Assembly: GCF_030272615.1 (NCBI RefSeq)
Contig: NC_081413.1
Location: 552,573,136-552,637,135, forward strand
Reading direction: 5' to 3'
From: Cryptomeria japonica
Lineage: Eukaryota > Streptophyta > Pinopsida > Cupressales > Cupressaceae
DNA: 64,000 nucleotides
Of the stretch, positions 36,398 through 47,510 are shown in pieces. A program made the translations under genes and the position numbers. Every line of letters starts with the position of its first letter. The stretch's first letter is position 1. The notes beneath the pieces were generated by a model. That model saw nothing but the letters and a program-made list of their open reading frames with translations, made no database searches and was not told the origin of the DNA.

Positions 36398-38478
36398 AAA
36401 GGAAAAGGTAAAAGAGATTGCCTCATTATAGTTGATGGAGGAATCATAGATGAGGAATCTAAGGGAGATGCAAATGAAGACATTGTTTTTTTTGCCATTA
36501 AAGAGGAGACATCTAATCATAAGGCATTATTTTCTCACATGGATAGTTCTAATGATTGGATTATAGACAATGGTTGTTCACACCACATGACCGGTGACTG
36601 GAGTAAGTTTCTTACTTTGAAGGAATTTGATGGAGGTATTGTGAGATTTGGAAATGACTCACCCTTTATGGTAAAAGGAAAGGGAACCATTTGTCTTAAT
36701 GGAAAGAGCAGTGCAGATGATGTCTACTGGGTTGAAGGATTGAAACACAATCTTTTGAGTGTTACTCAACTCAATGACAGAGGTTATCCACTAGAATTCA
36801 AGAATGGAATGTGCAAAATATATGGAAGCAAAGGTGAATTTGTTGCAACCAACAAGTAGACAAAAGGTAACTTGTTTCACCTAAATCTTAAAGTCAACAA
36901 TTGTTTAATTGCTAAAATAGATGATAGTTGGCTTTGGCATCATAGATTTTGTCATGTAAACTTTGATAACATTGTTAAAGTGAGTAAGTCCAAGTCTGTA
37001 AGAGGTTTGCCTCAGTTGGACAAACTAGTGAATGCTTTGTGTAAGGAATGTTAGTTAAGAAAGATGACATCCTCACCTTTTAAGAGCAAATCTTTCTTAG
37101 CAGAAGATTTGTTAGATTTGGTTCATACAAACCTCTGTCGACCAATAAGGACAAGAAGTATTCAAGGTGATAGATATTTTATGATCTTCACTAATTATTG
37201 CTCAAGAATGATGTGGGTCACATTCTTGAAGGACAAAATAGAAGCCTTTAGCAAGTTCAAAGCATTTAGGGTCTTAGCTGAAAAGGAAAGTGGAAAGAAT
37301 ATAAAGTGTCTAAGAACTGATCAAGGTGGTGAATTTGCTTCAAAGGAATTCACTAGATATTTTGAAGACAATGGAATTAAGAGGCAACTTTCTGCGCCTA
37401 AGACACCACAACAAAATGGTATTATAGAGAGGAACAACCAGTTAGTTGTTGAAGTTGCTAGAACTATGCTGATACAAGGAGGTGTAGCTAAGACTTTCTG
37501 GAGAGAATCTATCAGCACAACTGTCTACACAATGAACCAAATATTGGTTAAAAGAGGTAAGGATAAAACTCCTTATGAATACTGGTATGGTAGATCACCT
37601 AATTTCAGTTACTTTAAGGTTTTTGGCAGTAAATGTTTTATCAAGAGAGGTGACTATGTTGGTAAGTTTGATGCTAAGAGTGATGAAGGCATATTTCTTC
37701 GTTACCCCAACAAGAGAAAATCCTACAAATCTTACAACAACCGGATAAAGAAGATAATTGAAAGTGTTGATGTCCATGTGGATGAGTGTCCTAAAGTTTC
37801 AGGAGAAACCAGTGAGGAGAAGAAGGAAGGTGAACCTTACATTATGATTTTGGAACCAGAACTGGTGAAGCCAGAAGTTGCTGAAATGAATGTTGTAGTA
37901 CTAGTTCAATTAGAATGGGTAGATTCTATAGAAGATGAAGAGAGTGATGAAGAAGAACCTAAAGATAATGATCATGTTATTCCAAGGTATGTAAGACTCA
38001 ATCATAATCCTAATCAGATTATTGGAGATAAAGATGTTGGTGTGTTAACTAGAAGAAGAATTAGAGAGAATTCTTGTATGATCTCCACTATTTAGCCTAG
38101 AATTGAAAAGGAATCCTTTGGAGATGATCATTGGATCGAGGCTATGGAAGAAGAGCTTGATCAGATTGAGAAGAACAACACATGGACCCTAGTACCCAGA
38201 CCGATGAATAGAAATGTAATAGGTACTAAATGGGTATTCAGGAATAAACTAAATGAAGATGGAGTAGTAGTCAGAAACAAAGCCAGATTGGTATGTAAAG
38301 GTTATGCATGGGAAGAAGGAGAAGAATATGGTGAGACATTTATACTAGTTGCTAGATTGGAAGGTGTTAGGACTTTACTTGCATTTGCAGCATATAGGGG
38401 ATTCAAATTATATCATATGGATGTGAAGTCAAAATTTCTAAATGGAATACTAGAAGAGGAAGTTTACATTGAACAACC
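36398..38478 (+). pseudogene. Copia pol of element C: protease, integrase, RT N-terminus
   Basis: One frame with stops near 36395, 36857, 37052 and 38093. The protease has WIIDNGCSHHMTGD (about 36556), and the GAG-pre-integrase region shows SWLWHHRFCHVNFDNIVKVS. Integrase shows LVHTNLC (first Asp replaced by Asn), RTDQGGEF and PQQNGIIER. RT begins [19 protein letters not shown] and runs through [10 protein letters not shown] and [20 protein letters not shown], where it breaks at 38478. Copia order (integrase before RT) is clear. The rest of RT and RNase H was lost in the deletion at GAACAACC. Confidence 0.9.
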
Positions 38479-39532
38479 ACTATCAATGATCCAATCATCA
38501 GATTTATCCATCCTGGACACTAGTGCCTTCTGATTTGATATCTATTCCTTAATAGCTACAAATGCAATATCTTCACTAGCATCATCATCAAATTCTTCAT
38601 CAGTGATATCACTATCAACTGCCATAAGACAATCTCTCTTTCCTTTACCCTTATATTTCTTGAATTTGTCTCTCGTGTTCATTTTCACCATTAGGACAAT
38701 TAGCTTCTATATGACCAATCTTGTTGCATGTAAAACATTTTAAAGGTAGTTTACCTTTGTATTTCCCAGTGCCTCTAGGTAGTCATTTTACCAACAATGC
38801 TTCAAGCTCCACTAAGTTGTCTTCATCATCAACATCTTTGCTGGATCTAGATTCATAGCTATGAAAAGTATCTCTACTTTTTCTCATAGATGGGTTAGAG
38901 ATAGAAGCTCTGAATGTAGATTATGATTTTTGTACACTACCATCATAACCATCTAATTCAAAAGCAGTAAGTTTGCCAATGATAGAGTCAAGAGTTACCT
39001 TAGTTTTGTCAATGGACTTCAGCTCTTGAATAGCTGCAACTCAGATAACATAGACTAGTAGTAGAGTTCTCAGTACCTTATTGATCACTATGGCATCTTC
39101 CACTTTCCCTCCTCCAGTCTTTATTTCACCAACCATCTCTTTTATCCTTTGACCATACTACTAGATATTATCACCTTCAGACATTCTCATGTCATCAAAC
39201 TTTCCTCTTAGGCTCTCCTCTTTAGAAATCTTAACATGTTCATCACCACTATAAATCTCTTCCATTTTTTTCCATACTTCATATGTAGTTTCAAGACCAT
39301 GAACATCTACATATTCAACATTAGACAGGAAACTGATAATAGCCTCCAATGCTTGATGATTTTCTTGCTATTCTTTCTTCTGATCATCAGTTAGAGTTCC
39401 AGTAGGTGTAACATACTGAGTTTCTACATGATCCCAATACTGACTTCCTAGACTCTCTATGTAAATCTTCATTCTGTCGCTCCATATCCTATAGTTATCT
39501 TTGTTGAACTTCAGGCCTTCCTTCTTCATCAT
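38479..39532 (-). pseudogene. Copia gag and protease start of element D (minus strand)
   Basis: From ATG 39532 leftwards: MMKKEGLKFNKDNYRIWSDR, VWKKMEEIYSGDEHVKISKE, IKEMVGEIKTGGGKVEDAIV, and a complete zinc knuckle CFTCNKIGHIEANC. It ends at the protease start (DDWIID) at 38479. It is a close relative of C's gag but clearly a different copy. Many stops are present. Everything beyond the protease start is missing. Confidence 0.85.
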
Positions 39533-39590
39533 GATCTACAAGATCTTTTCCTCAAGTTGTTAGGATTTTAGATTTAAGAGGACCTAATAT

Positions 39591-39603
39591 GCTTTGATAC
39601 CAA
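39591..39603 (-). promoter_or_regulatory. Primer-binding site of element D
   Basis: Minus strand TTGGTATCAAAGC, an initiator-Met tRNA-type site, next to the LTR end at 39605. Confidence 0.8.
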
Positions 39604-39604
39604 T

Positions 39605-40844
39605 TGATGGTATGATGAAAGAATAAGTATTTGGTAGATTACTGAGAGGGGGGTGAATCAGTAAACTAAAAAACTGATACAAACTTCCCAATCTCAAACT
39701 CAATCACACAAAGTAAACTTTATCAATAAAATATCACTATCAAGATCAATACTCATAAGAATACTCAACATCAACCAGTTAACTATTATAGCAACTTAAC
39801 AGTAAACAACGTCAATCTTGTAAACATCCAAATGCTTAATCATATATCAACACACTCCATCTCTCAATACTTCCGGTTATCATGCCTTATGAGAAGTTAA
39901 TCAAATCAACAAATAAGATCATAACCACAAAAACATTCACCACATGACACAAATGTTTATACATGGAAAACCCAAATAGGTAAAAACCATGGTGAGATGA
40001 GACTCACAAGATAGCTATCTGAACTCTTTTGAAGTTCCCCCTGTTATGAGCTAGGCTTGTTAAAGCTTTTACAATAAGTCCTATTAAGAATTGATCCTAT
40101 TAGGAATCACCCAGTTAAGGGATTTACACATGCCTTGATAAAAAGAAAATACCCTATTAGGAGTAACCTCGGTAGAGGATTTGAGAATCCAAGTTAATGG
40201 ACCACCTTGTTAGAGGATTTAACAAGTAACCAAGCTTGTTAGATCTTACCCGGTTAGGGGATTTCAATTATACTATAATTGTTAGAAGACATCAGGTTTT
40301 TATTGATCTGTCTAAATAGCACTACATTTTCTTGATTAGATCCTTTTAAGCTTCAATATGCCTTTACACAAAATGCAGATTCATTCTCCAATTAGGCAAT
40401 GACACACTCAATTGATTTCTACCAACTCTTGCCAACACTTTTAATAAAACAACTTCATCGACCTTAAATAGAAATCAATTAGGTCAGTAGCACAACAAAA
40501 ACCTAGTTCTCTCATAGAGATTACAAACAAATCAGTTCAAGTGTAACCGTTGGATTTACATAGCAATTTGTACACATTCTTCAAGAAAATTCCAACTGCT
40601 CCATGATCACCACTTCATCGAACTTGTAACTCATCACATGCTTTGCATTAGATGCAATCCACTTTCCTCATTCCCTAGACAATCAAAAAAACATGCCAAA
40701 ACAATCTGAACTTATCTTCATACAATGACCACATGTGTCACATTCATTACCACTTATCATCAGATAATAAACCAACATAACCATTTCAGCAAACTTAATT
40801 GGTTAGGGTTTAATAAAAAATAACTGGTAGGGTTTACTAGTTAC
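39605..40844 (-). repeat. 5' LTR of element D, first part (interrupted by B2)
   Basis: Plus-strand coordinates; begins TGATGGTATGATG. It resumes at 48166 and ends ATGCCAACA at 48382, for about 1,457 bp in total, like the LTR of C. It holds the GAGAGGGGGGTGAATCAG block and the CCTATTTGGG form of the stem block (39965-39995). Confidence 0.85.
40840..40844. repeat. Target-site duplication of element B2 (left)
   Basis: GTTAC, repeated at 48161-48165 immediately after the 3' LTR. Confidence 0.88.
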
Positions 40845-42043
40845 TGTTGGCATTTTTTATGATTATGTTGTGATTGTCATTGATGGACACACACTTGCAT
40901 TGAGATCTCCTTTATATGTATAAGTTAGAACACAAACGGTAATTGTTCCAACCGGTATGTTGTATTATAGTCTTTAGACTATTAATTTATTACAAAATGT
41001 GTTTCTCAGTCTGAAGTGGCATGACGACCCTAAGCAGTTCATGGATCCCAAGCGGTATGAGGAATCAAAGTGGCATAACACATTTTTACTAGTCTTCATT
41101 ATTGACAAACCGACAACCGGTATTTTGTATGAACTGGCAAAACTCTGTGATGAGTTACCGACCGACATTCTGTGATGAGTTACCAACTGGCACTTTGTGA
41201 TGAGTTACCATCCACCAATTGTTTGACGGTGCCGACACTTAAAAGATTCTTTTTGTGTCATGTTACAAGAATATGTGTAGATGCATTGAACCTAGGAAAT
41301 TGTATTGTAATCCTATTGGACCGACATGAAATTAGATTCCTTTATAAGGACATCATGTCTAGGGTTTTAGGTTGTTGAAGCTATTTTGATATAGTTGTTG
41401 TGGTCAATGTTGTTGCTAGGTTTTAAGGTGATTGATTAGATAGAGAGAGTCTGAATGTGTAGAAGACTAAAGTAATGCTGGAATGCATTAGAAGCGAGCT
41501 ATCAAGGATCTAACCAAGCAAGCTGTGCTATCTAATAGATCATATACTTGTTGATTACTCACATCTTTGACAAGTCTGTAGCCCTTAACCAGGTAGGCCC
41601 AAAAGCCTTTTGTAAATCCTCTAACAAGGTGGTTCACATCTATGGATCTAAAATCCTCTAGCAAGGTAGTCTTTAATTGGACTTATCTCCTAACAGAGAT
41701 TGAGATTCCTAACAGGATCTGTTCTAGTAAAGAACATTGTAAGACCTTAACCGCTTTGACCTTAACTGGTCTGACCTTAACCGATCTAGTTCCTATTCTG
41801 CAGATAGTTACTTGTGATTTCCATCTCACCATGGTTTTTCCCATTTGGGTTTCCACATCAAAATTATTTGTGTTATGGTGTTTGTGCTTTTGTGGGTAAA
41901 TGCACTATTTGCTATTTGGTTTGCATGTGTACTAACCAGTTTGTCTGCTAAACTATTTTATCAGTTTATTGTTTGTCTTGCAAAGTGTTTAAAGAGTGAA
42001 GATTTTTGGCATACTAATTCACCCCCCCTCTTAGTATTCATCA
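40845..42043 (+). repeat. 5' LTR of B2
   Basis: 1,199 bp. It includes three tandem copies of a ~26-base unit with TGTGATGAGTTACC (41148-41215), a TATA-like TTTATAAGGA at 41341, three GACCTTAACCG units (41755-41790), and the CCCATTTGGG stem block at about 41830-41855. The 3' LTR lacks 41013-41533. Confidence 0.9.
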
Positions 42044-42045
42044 AT

Positions 42046-42057
42046 TGGTATCAAAGC
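42046..42057 (+). promoter_or_regulatory. Primer-binding site of B2
   Basis: TGGTATCAAAGC, initiator-Met tRNA type, two bases after the 5' LTR. Confidence 0.85.
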
Positions 42058-42093
42058 CTACCTTTCTATAAGTTTAACCACTTGGAAAGAGAT

Positions 42094-43371
42094 ATGGGGG
42101 AATACACACTGAGGGAACTTACTCATCGGCTCACTCAGTCTGAGCAAGCCTATGATGAGCTTATGATAAAATATAAGGCCTCTCAGGCAAAAAGGAGAGA
42201 ACATGCTGAGAAACTGATGGAGCTATCTAAAAATAGTTCTTCTGATGAAGTGGATATGGAAGCCCTAATTCAAGAAGTAGAAAAGTTGAATGAGTCAAAC
42301 TCCAACCTAAGAAAGGAGTTGGAAGGACTGACTATTAGAATATTTCAAGAGCTTGAAACCTGGAGAAAGGCTGAAGATCTGGTGAAGCATAAAGATCATG
42401 AGATCTCTAAGCTGAAGCAAGAGATCAGTGCTCTAACCACTCAACTCCATGCAAGCAAAGTGGAAAAGGAGGATATGCAAGGAGAACTGAACACAACCAT
42501 CTCTAAGAATGAAAATCTGATGGAAGCAAATGCTACTATTTCCAAGGAACTCTCTAAGTCAAAGGAAATACTTGCTAAGTTCAACAAGAGTACTATCAAG
42601 CTAGAGCAAAAGCTTGGATCTGCCAAACCTGTCAAGAATTCTGATGGACTTGGTTATTCTGGTCATGAGGAAGGTGAGACCTCTGGTACAAATGCTGAAG
42701 CATCAAAGAAGCAACCAACATTCAAAGGTAAAGGTAAGCAGAACTTTAAACCTGTTTGTTTCAACTATCTTAAAGAAGGACATACTGCAAATGTGTGTAG
42801 GAGTAAGACTTACAACAATTTTCCTTATTTTCTAAATGATAAGCCTAGATCCAATAGATTCAATGGTAACTGTTATGCATGCAACAAGTCTGGGCATAGA
42901 GCATATGAATGCAGGTTTGTCATGCACAACATTGGAAGATATCCACAGAGGACTCAAGGAACTGGTCTGGAATCTTCTGTGAACCGGAACCCCAACCGGT
43001 TTAATGCTTATAATCATCAGCTAGGTAACAGTGGCTATCAACCGGCAACCAGATGGAGAGCAAACTGTTGGATTTGTCATGATCATGGTCACACTACTGC
43101 AACATGCAGAAGGAAGAATGGAAACATGAACAATGGACTTTGGAGAGCACCTGGATTGGTCTGCTATCATTGCAACAAACTGGGTCACATTACCAGATTC
43201 TGTAGATCAAGAAATGACATATTTGATGATATATCAGTAACTCCAGAAGGAAATATTGATGTTGACACTGTTCAAGTAGACATGGACAAAATCTATAAGA
43301 AGAAACCAGCGGTGTTACAAGAGGAACTGGTTTCTGCACCTAGTGTGGAAATCACAGAACCGACAAACTAA
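42094..43371 (+). CDS. B2 ORF1: coiled-coil protein with four CCHC-type knuckles (gag-like)
   Basis: An intact 425-codon ORF. I chose ATG 42094 (MGEYTLREL) because upstream codons lie in the LTR and primer site, and because copy B1 starts at the equivalent place. Residues about 1-180 are a long heptad-rich coiled coil. After a Ser/Lys-rich linker come CFNYLKEGHTANVC (second Cys missing), CYACNKSGHRAYEC, CWICHDHGHTTATC and CYHCNKLGHITRFC. Such knuckles bind RNA in nucleocapsids. No copia UBN2 capsid signature is visible, so how it would form a particle is unclear. It is the only long ORF in the window without internal stops. Confidence 0.85.
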   Translation: MGEYTLRELTHRLTQSEQAYDELMIKYKASQAKRREHAEKLMELSKNSSSDEVDMEALIQEVEKLNESNSNLRKELEGLTIRIFQELETWRKAEDLVKHKDHEISKLKQEISALTTQLHASKVEKEDMQGELNTTISKNENLMEANATISKELSKSKEILAKFNKSTIKLEQKLGSAKPVKNSDGLGYSGHEEGETSGTNAEASKKQPTFKGKGKQNFKPVCFNYLKEGHTANVCRSKTYNNFPYFLNDKPRSNRFNGNCYACNKSGHRAYECRFVMHNIGRYPQRTQGTGLESSVNRNPNRFNAYNHQLGNSGYQPATRWRANCWICHDHGHTTATCRRKNGNMNNGLWRAPGLVCYHCNKLGHITRFCRSRNDIFDDISVTPEGNIDVDTVQVDMDKIYKKKPAVLQEELVSAPSVEITEPTN

Positions 43372-43823
43372 GCTTTAGAAAAGCTTAGGGGGAGCAAATG
43401 GCGAAATGTCTCAAACCCCCGATTTACACCAATAAAAGACCTTAACCTGTGTGTGATACCTATCTTGTGACAAAAGACTAGAAATGGTAAAAAGGGCAAA
43501 TTAGGGTTTACGCCCTAATGGAGGAGCATTGATGACGGGAGGTGAGGAATATGCTTAAAAGCACTTTTCAAATCATTTCTCACTATCAGTTTTTGAGTGA
43601 AGAAAAGTTTTTCAAAGAGCAAAGCAACGAAAAGGAGATTTGAGCTGAGATTTTGAGAAATTGAGAAACCATGAAGGAGATTCGAATTCAAACTGCAAAC
43701 GGTCAAGTGGAGAACACAAAGCGGTGACTCAGCAACTGATGGAGTGTCAAGTGAAGGAGAATCGACAAGCCCTAATTTCACATGTTTCGAAAGGTATTTT
43801 TTGAGCTTTTAAAATTTTCTATC
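43372..43823 (+). other. ORF1-ORF2 spacer with a purine tract
   Basis: GCTTAGGGGGAGCAA at about 43383-43397 recurs at about 47409-47423, and B1 has CTAAGGGGAGCA at the equivalent position. The rest is non-coding leader to ORF2. Confidence 0.6.
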
Positions 43824-46800
43824 ATGGCTTCCGCATCTCATACCAGTTCTAGTGCATCTGTCGAGTCTGCAAGTTTCATTCAAAGGAAGTCTAGGTATAA
43901 TACCCTATCACAAGTTTCGGCTAGTGTGATAGTAGAAGAGGGAATCTCTAACTATATAGACTACAAGATAGAAGACCTAGGGTCTCTAGCTATCCATTCC
44001 TAGTTAGGTCTATTTTGGGGAAAGGATAAGAAGATCAAACCGGAGTTTAATATTTTGGAGAAGAAGAAACTCCACAATGTTGTGCACTTTCTGGAAGATT
44101 TTATAGAGGATCATATAAGGATTATTTTGAGCAGAGTCCATGGTGACAAGATGTACTTGGAGAGAATGCATAATATTACGCCACAAGCTATTCATGCCGT
44201 CACCAGTTTCTGCAATACAGGGGATGTGCCAGCCCTAAAGATAGTAAGCAAAACGGAGATGTCAAAGCTCACCAGTTCAGTGAGTGACTCAAGAGGCATG
44301 ATAGTCAACTCCATCAAGGATGATCTGGTTAAGTATGCCTGCATGGTGATAGGATACAGAAGATTCTCTTCCAACAGAATTAACTTTGTATTTGCTGTAG
44401 CGGTAAATGCTGCTTACTGGATGATAAAGGAGGATGCATCTTTTGACCTGTGCACCAGTATGCAGAGACAACTCCTATTGAATCTAAAGTTGATCAAACA
44501 GGATAATGCATTTAGGTTCAAATTTGGACAACTACTGGTTGGGTTGTTCTTCTATTTCCAAGGTTACTTCCTAGGAGTAGGAGATGTCCAGTGGTCCCCT
44601 GACCAACTGGTAACCAAGCAAATCAAGGAGAGCATTCAAGCAATTAGAACAGGTTACCCTGATGTTCTGAACAAGTATTTTGATGAGTTGAGAAGGAAAA
44701 TGAGCCAAAGGATGAGGATCTCAGGTGATATCATCAAGAAATATGAAGATGACATTTGTTTCACTATCCAAGTGGATAAATGCATAATGGAGGCCGTTGA
44801 GCCTAGAGAAGAAGAGGTGGAACCTATGGGTTATGAGGTAATGTATGATATGCTAGACAGTATGCATCTACCCTAATTGCATCACCCCTAGATCCTAAGG
44901 CAAAAAGGACCAAAACCTATCTGGAAAGGGTTACACCGGTCGAGGAACCCTCTACAAAGAAAGGAAAAGAACCTGCAGTGAAAAAGGCAAAGGCAGTACC
45001 GACAGCATCAACACCGGCTACTACAGCAAATCCTAAAGTGACCAAGTGGTCACCAGCCAAGAAGAAACCAGAAGTGGCAGTGGCTAAAGTCTTCAAAAGG
45101 AAAAGGAAGGCAAAGAGAAATACACTGGACTGAGAAGAAATAGTGTCTGAGGAGCAGCCAAAGAAGGCGAGACAGACAAGAAAGAAGACAAAGAATGAAC
45201 CGGCATCATCTGCACCGGTAAATATTGATATCTCCTCCTATAAACCTTTGACACATTGTCAAAGAACAATAAAGAATATTAGGAGAAAATTATTACATGA
45301 TTTAGTAGACTACTATGATGATTTTAGTGATGAGGAGAAAGAAGAAGTGCTACAAGAGATTATTGCTTATTTACGTACAAATGACCGGTCGCCATCAAAT
45401 ATTAAATCTCAGACACCGGATTCCTTGTATAAGGCATTAGATAATAAATGGTGCATTTCCATAGAAAAGGAATAGGAAATAAGGGAAAAGGTTTTTGCTC
45501 AGTACTTTCCCAATCTATCTAACTCTGAACTATTTGATGTTTTGGACCAAAATAAAGGACTCTTCTTCACAAGGAGAAGAAGACTCTGGCTATTAGAAGG
45601 TAGAGTTGATGATGTCAAAAAAGACACTCATCAGCATATAACTCATGCTATCCATGCTTACAAAGCACGAATAGCCAACCGGCAAGCAAAAAAAGAACCA
45701 GTTATATCCAAACCAAATGAAGTTTTTGATGAAGAAGGAAACCCAGTTGTTGAACCGGTCGACACTATTGATGTCGATGCCCTAGATGAAGAAGATGTTA
45801 CCCAGGAAATACCATCTGAGGCAACAAGATAGGAGCAATAGGCTGAACAAGAGAAGAAGGAAGAGGACAGACAGGAAGCGGCAAAGGAACAGGTAGAGCA
45901 GAAGAAAAAGGATGAAGAGGAGAAGAGGAAAAAGGATGAAGAGGAGAAGAAGAAGAAAGATGAAGAGGAGAAGAAGAAGATAGATGAAGAGGAAAAGAAG
46001 AAGAAAGATGAAGAGGAGAAGAAGAAACAAGATGAAGAGGAGAAGAAGAAGAAGGATGAAGAGGAAAAGAAAAAGAAAGAGGAGGATAAAAAAAAAGCAG
46101 ATGAAGCACAAATGAAACAAGAAGAAAGAGGAAGAAGAAAGAGGAAGAGGATGAGAAGATGAGAAAGGAAGAAGAGAAGCGAAAGGAACCAACAAAGAAG
46201 AAAGAAAAGGAAGACAAGGAATAGGAAAAGAAGAAGGAAGTAGAGAAAAAGAAGAAGGAAGAAGAGGATAAGGAAGCAGAGAAAAGGAGAGAAGTGGAGA
46301 AAAAGAAAGCGGAAGAGGACAAGGCAGCGGAGAAGTGCACACAGATGGAGACTCCGAAGGCAACCGGTACTCTAGCCAAACTGGCAGACCTAACCAGTCC
46401 TATCGATCTCTAGTCTGCAAGTGAATCAGAGCTAATGTAGAGCATCAAGGTTGCTCAAGAGCACCTTGAAATCATTCGAAGGAAGAAGGAGCAGGATATA
46501 ATTCAAGTGGTTGTGGACACTCTTACCGATTTGATACCCGGTACAAGTCTTCCCAAAACTGAATCATCACTAGATAAACTTAAGCTCCTATGTACAGTAG
46601 TGGATGATTAGGTGCAGAGCCTAGAAGAGGTAGCTAAGGCAAATGTCAAGAAAGAGCATCAAAAAGCTCTTAACATTTCTCTGGTGAAGAAGTTGAATGA
46701 GCTCCAGTCTGAACTGCAAAAAGACCAAAAGGATATAAGGGACGCTTTGGATGAGGGAAATCTGTTACTTAGCAAAATCTATCAACCTCATCTATTCCAT

Positions 46801-47166
46801 GATGATGTGCTAGCTCAGAAGCAAAAGCTTCAAACGGACTTGCAGTCCTACATAAGCACCTTCAAGCCATCTTATGATTCCTTTATAGCTTATGGGCAAA
46901 CCATTCACCGGTTTCAAATCCAGTCAGCAAAAATGGAGCAAGAGATCAGCACCCGGTCTCAAGATTTGCAGGAGTTACAACTAGTTCTACTCCCACATCT
47001 GCAAATTCTTCAGAAGTGCTATCTAAATCTGGATGCCTTGACAGTGACACAGGAGATGAGCACAATCGATGCCATGGAAGAACAGGTCTCCCAGATGCAG
47101 ATAGAGAAAGAAGTAGCCACCTCCCTACTTGAGTCCTGGTCTCTATTGATGAAACAATTCCTGTAG
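43824..47166 (+). pseudogene. B2 ORF2: large protein of unknown function in the pol position
   Basis: About 1,110 codons from ATG 43824. The first frame runs to about 44855 with one TAG (44001). After a shift the second runs to about 46100 with stops at 45131 (TGA), 45473, 45830 and 45839. After another shift the third runs to 47166 with four more TAG stops. The N-terminal domain (43860-44850) is globular-looking: HIRIILSRVHGDKMYLERMH, LLVGLFFYFQGYFLGVGDVQ. A basic linker precedes a second conserved block at 45220-45480. A Lys/Glu repeat (about 45840-46350) and a helical C-terminus follow. No catalytic motif of pol, env or transposase is seen. Conserved with B1. Confidence 0.82.
45840..46360 (+). 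repeat. Lys/Glu-coding purine repeat within B2 ORF2
   Basis: Imperfect tandem units of about 24-27 bases built on GATGAAGAGGAGAAGAAG, coding KKDEEEK-type heptads. Nearly all purine on this strand. Absent from the equivalent part of B1 (27711-28031). Confidence 0.85.
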
Positions 47167-47498
47167 GACTATAAATCTATTTTTGACAAGTATCATTCCT
47201 TATTGTCATAAACTTTTATTATTTTAATATCAAATGGCAACAGGGTTATTCAGCTATACTTTGTCATTGTTGGCAAAGGGGGAGAAGTATTCTATTTGGG
47301 AGAAGCATATGGTAATCAAATTTTGATTTATGCTCTGAATATCTCAATGTTTATGCTCTTTATGCAAAATTGTTATACATTGTATTGACAAAGGGATAGT
47401 GTATATGCTTAGGGGGAGCAATTTTGCTAATGGCATGATTTTGTCGTAAAACACTTAGATGTCAAAATTTTATTTTCCTAAGTGTTGCCATCAATGCC

Positions 47499-47510
47499 AA
47501 AGGGGGAGAT
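47499..47510 (+). promoter_or_regulatory. Polypurine tract of B2
   Basis: AAAGGGGGAGAT directly precedes the 3' LTR at 47511. A similar CAAAGGGGGAGAA lies at about 47274. Confidence 0.88.

Noticed and set aside
41845-42093. Start of B2 ORF1 at 41845 with hydrophobic segments
   Set aside because: This part lies in the LTR and across the primer site; copy B1 starts at the equivalent of 42094.
45782-46379. Two 193-codon minus-strand ORFs rich in Ser/Leu/Phe
   Set aside because: They are the antisense of the Lys/Glu purine repeat in B2 ORF2.
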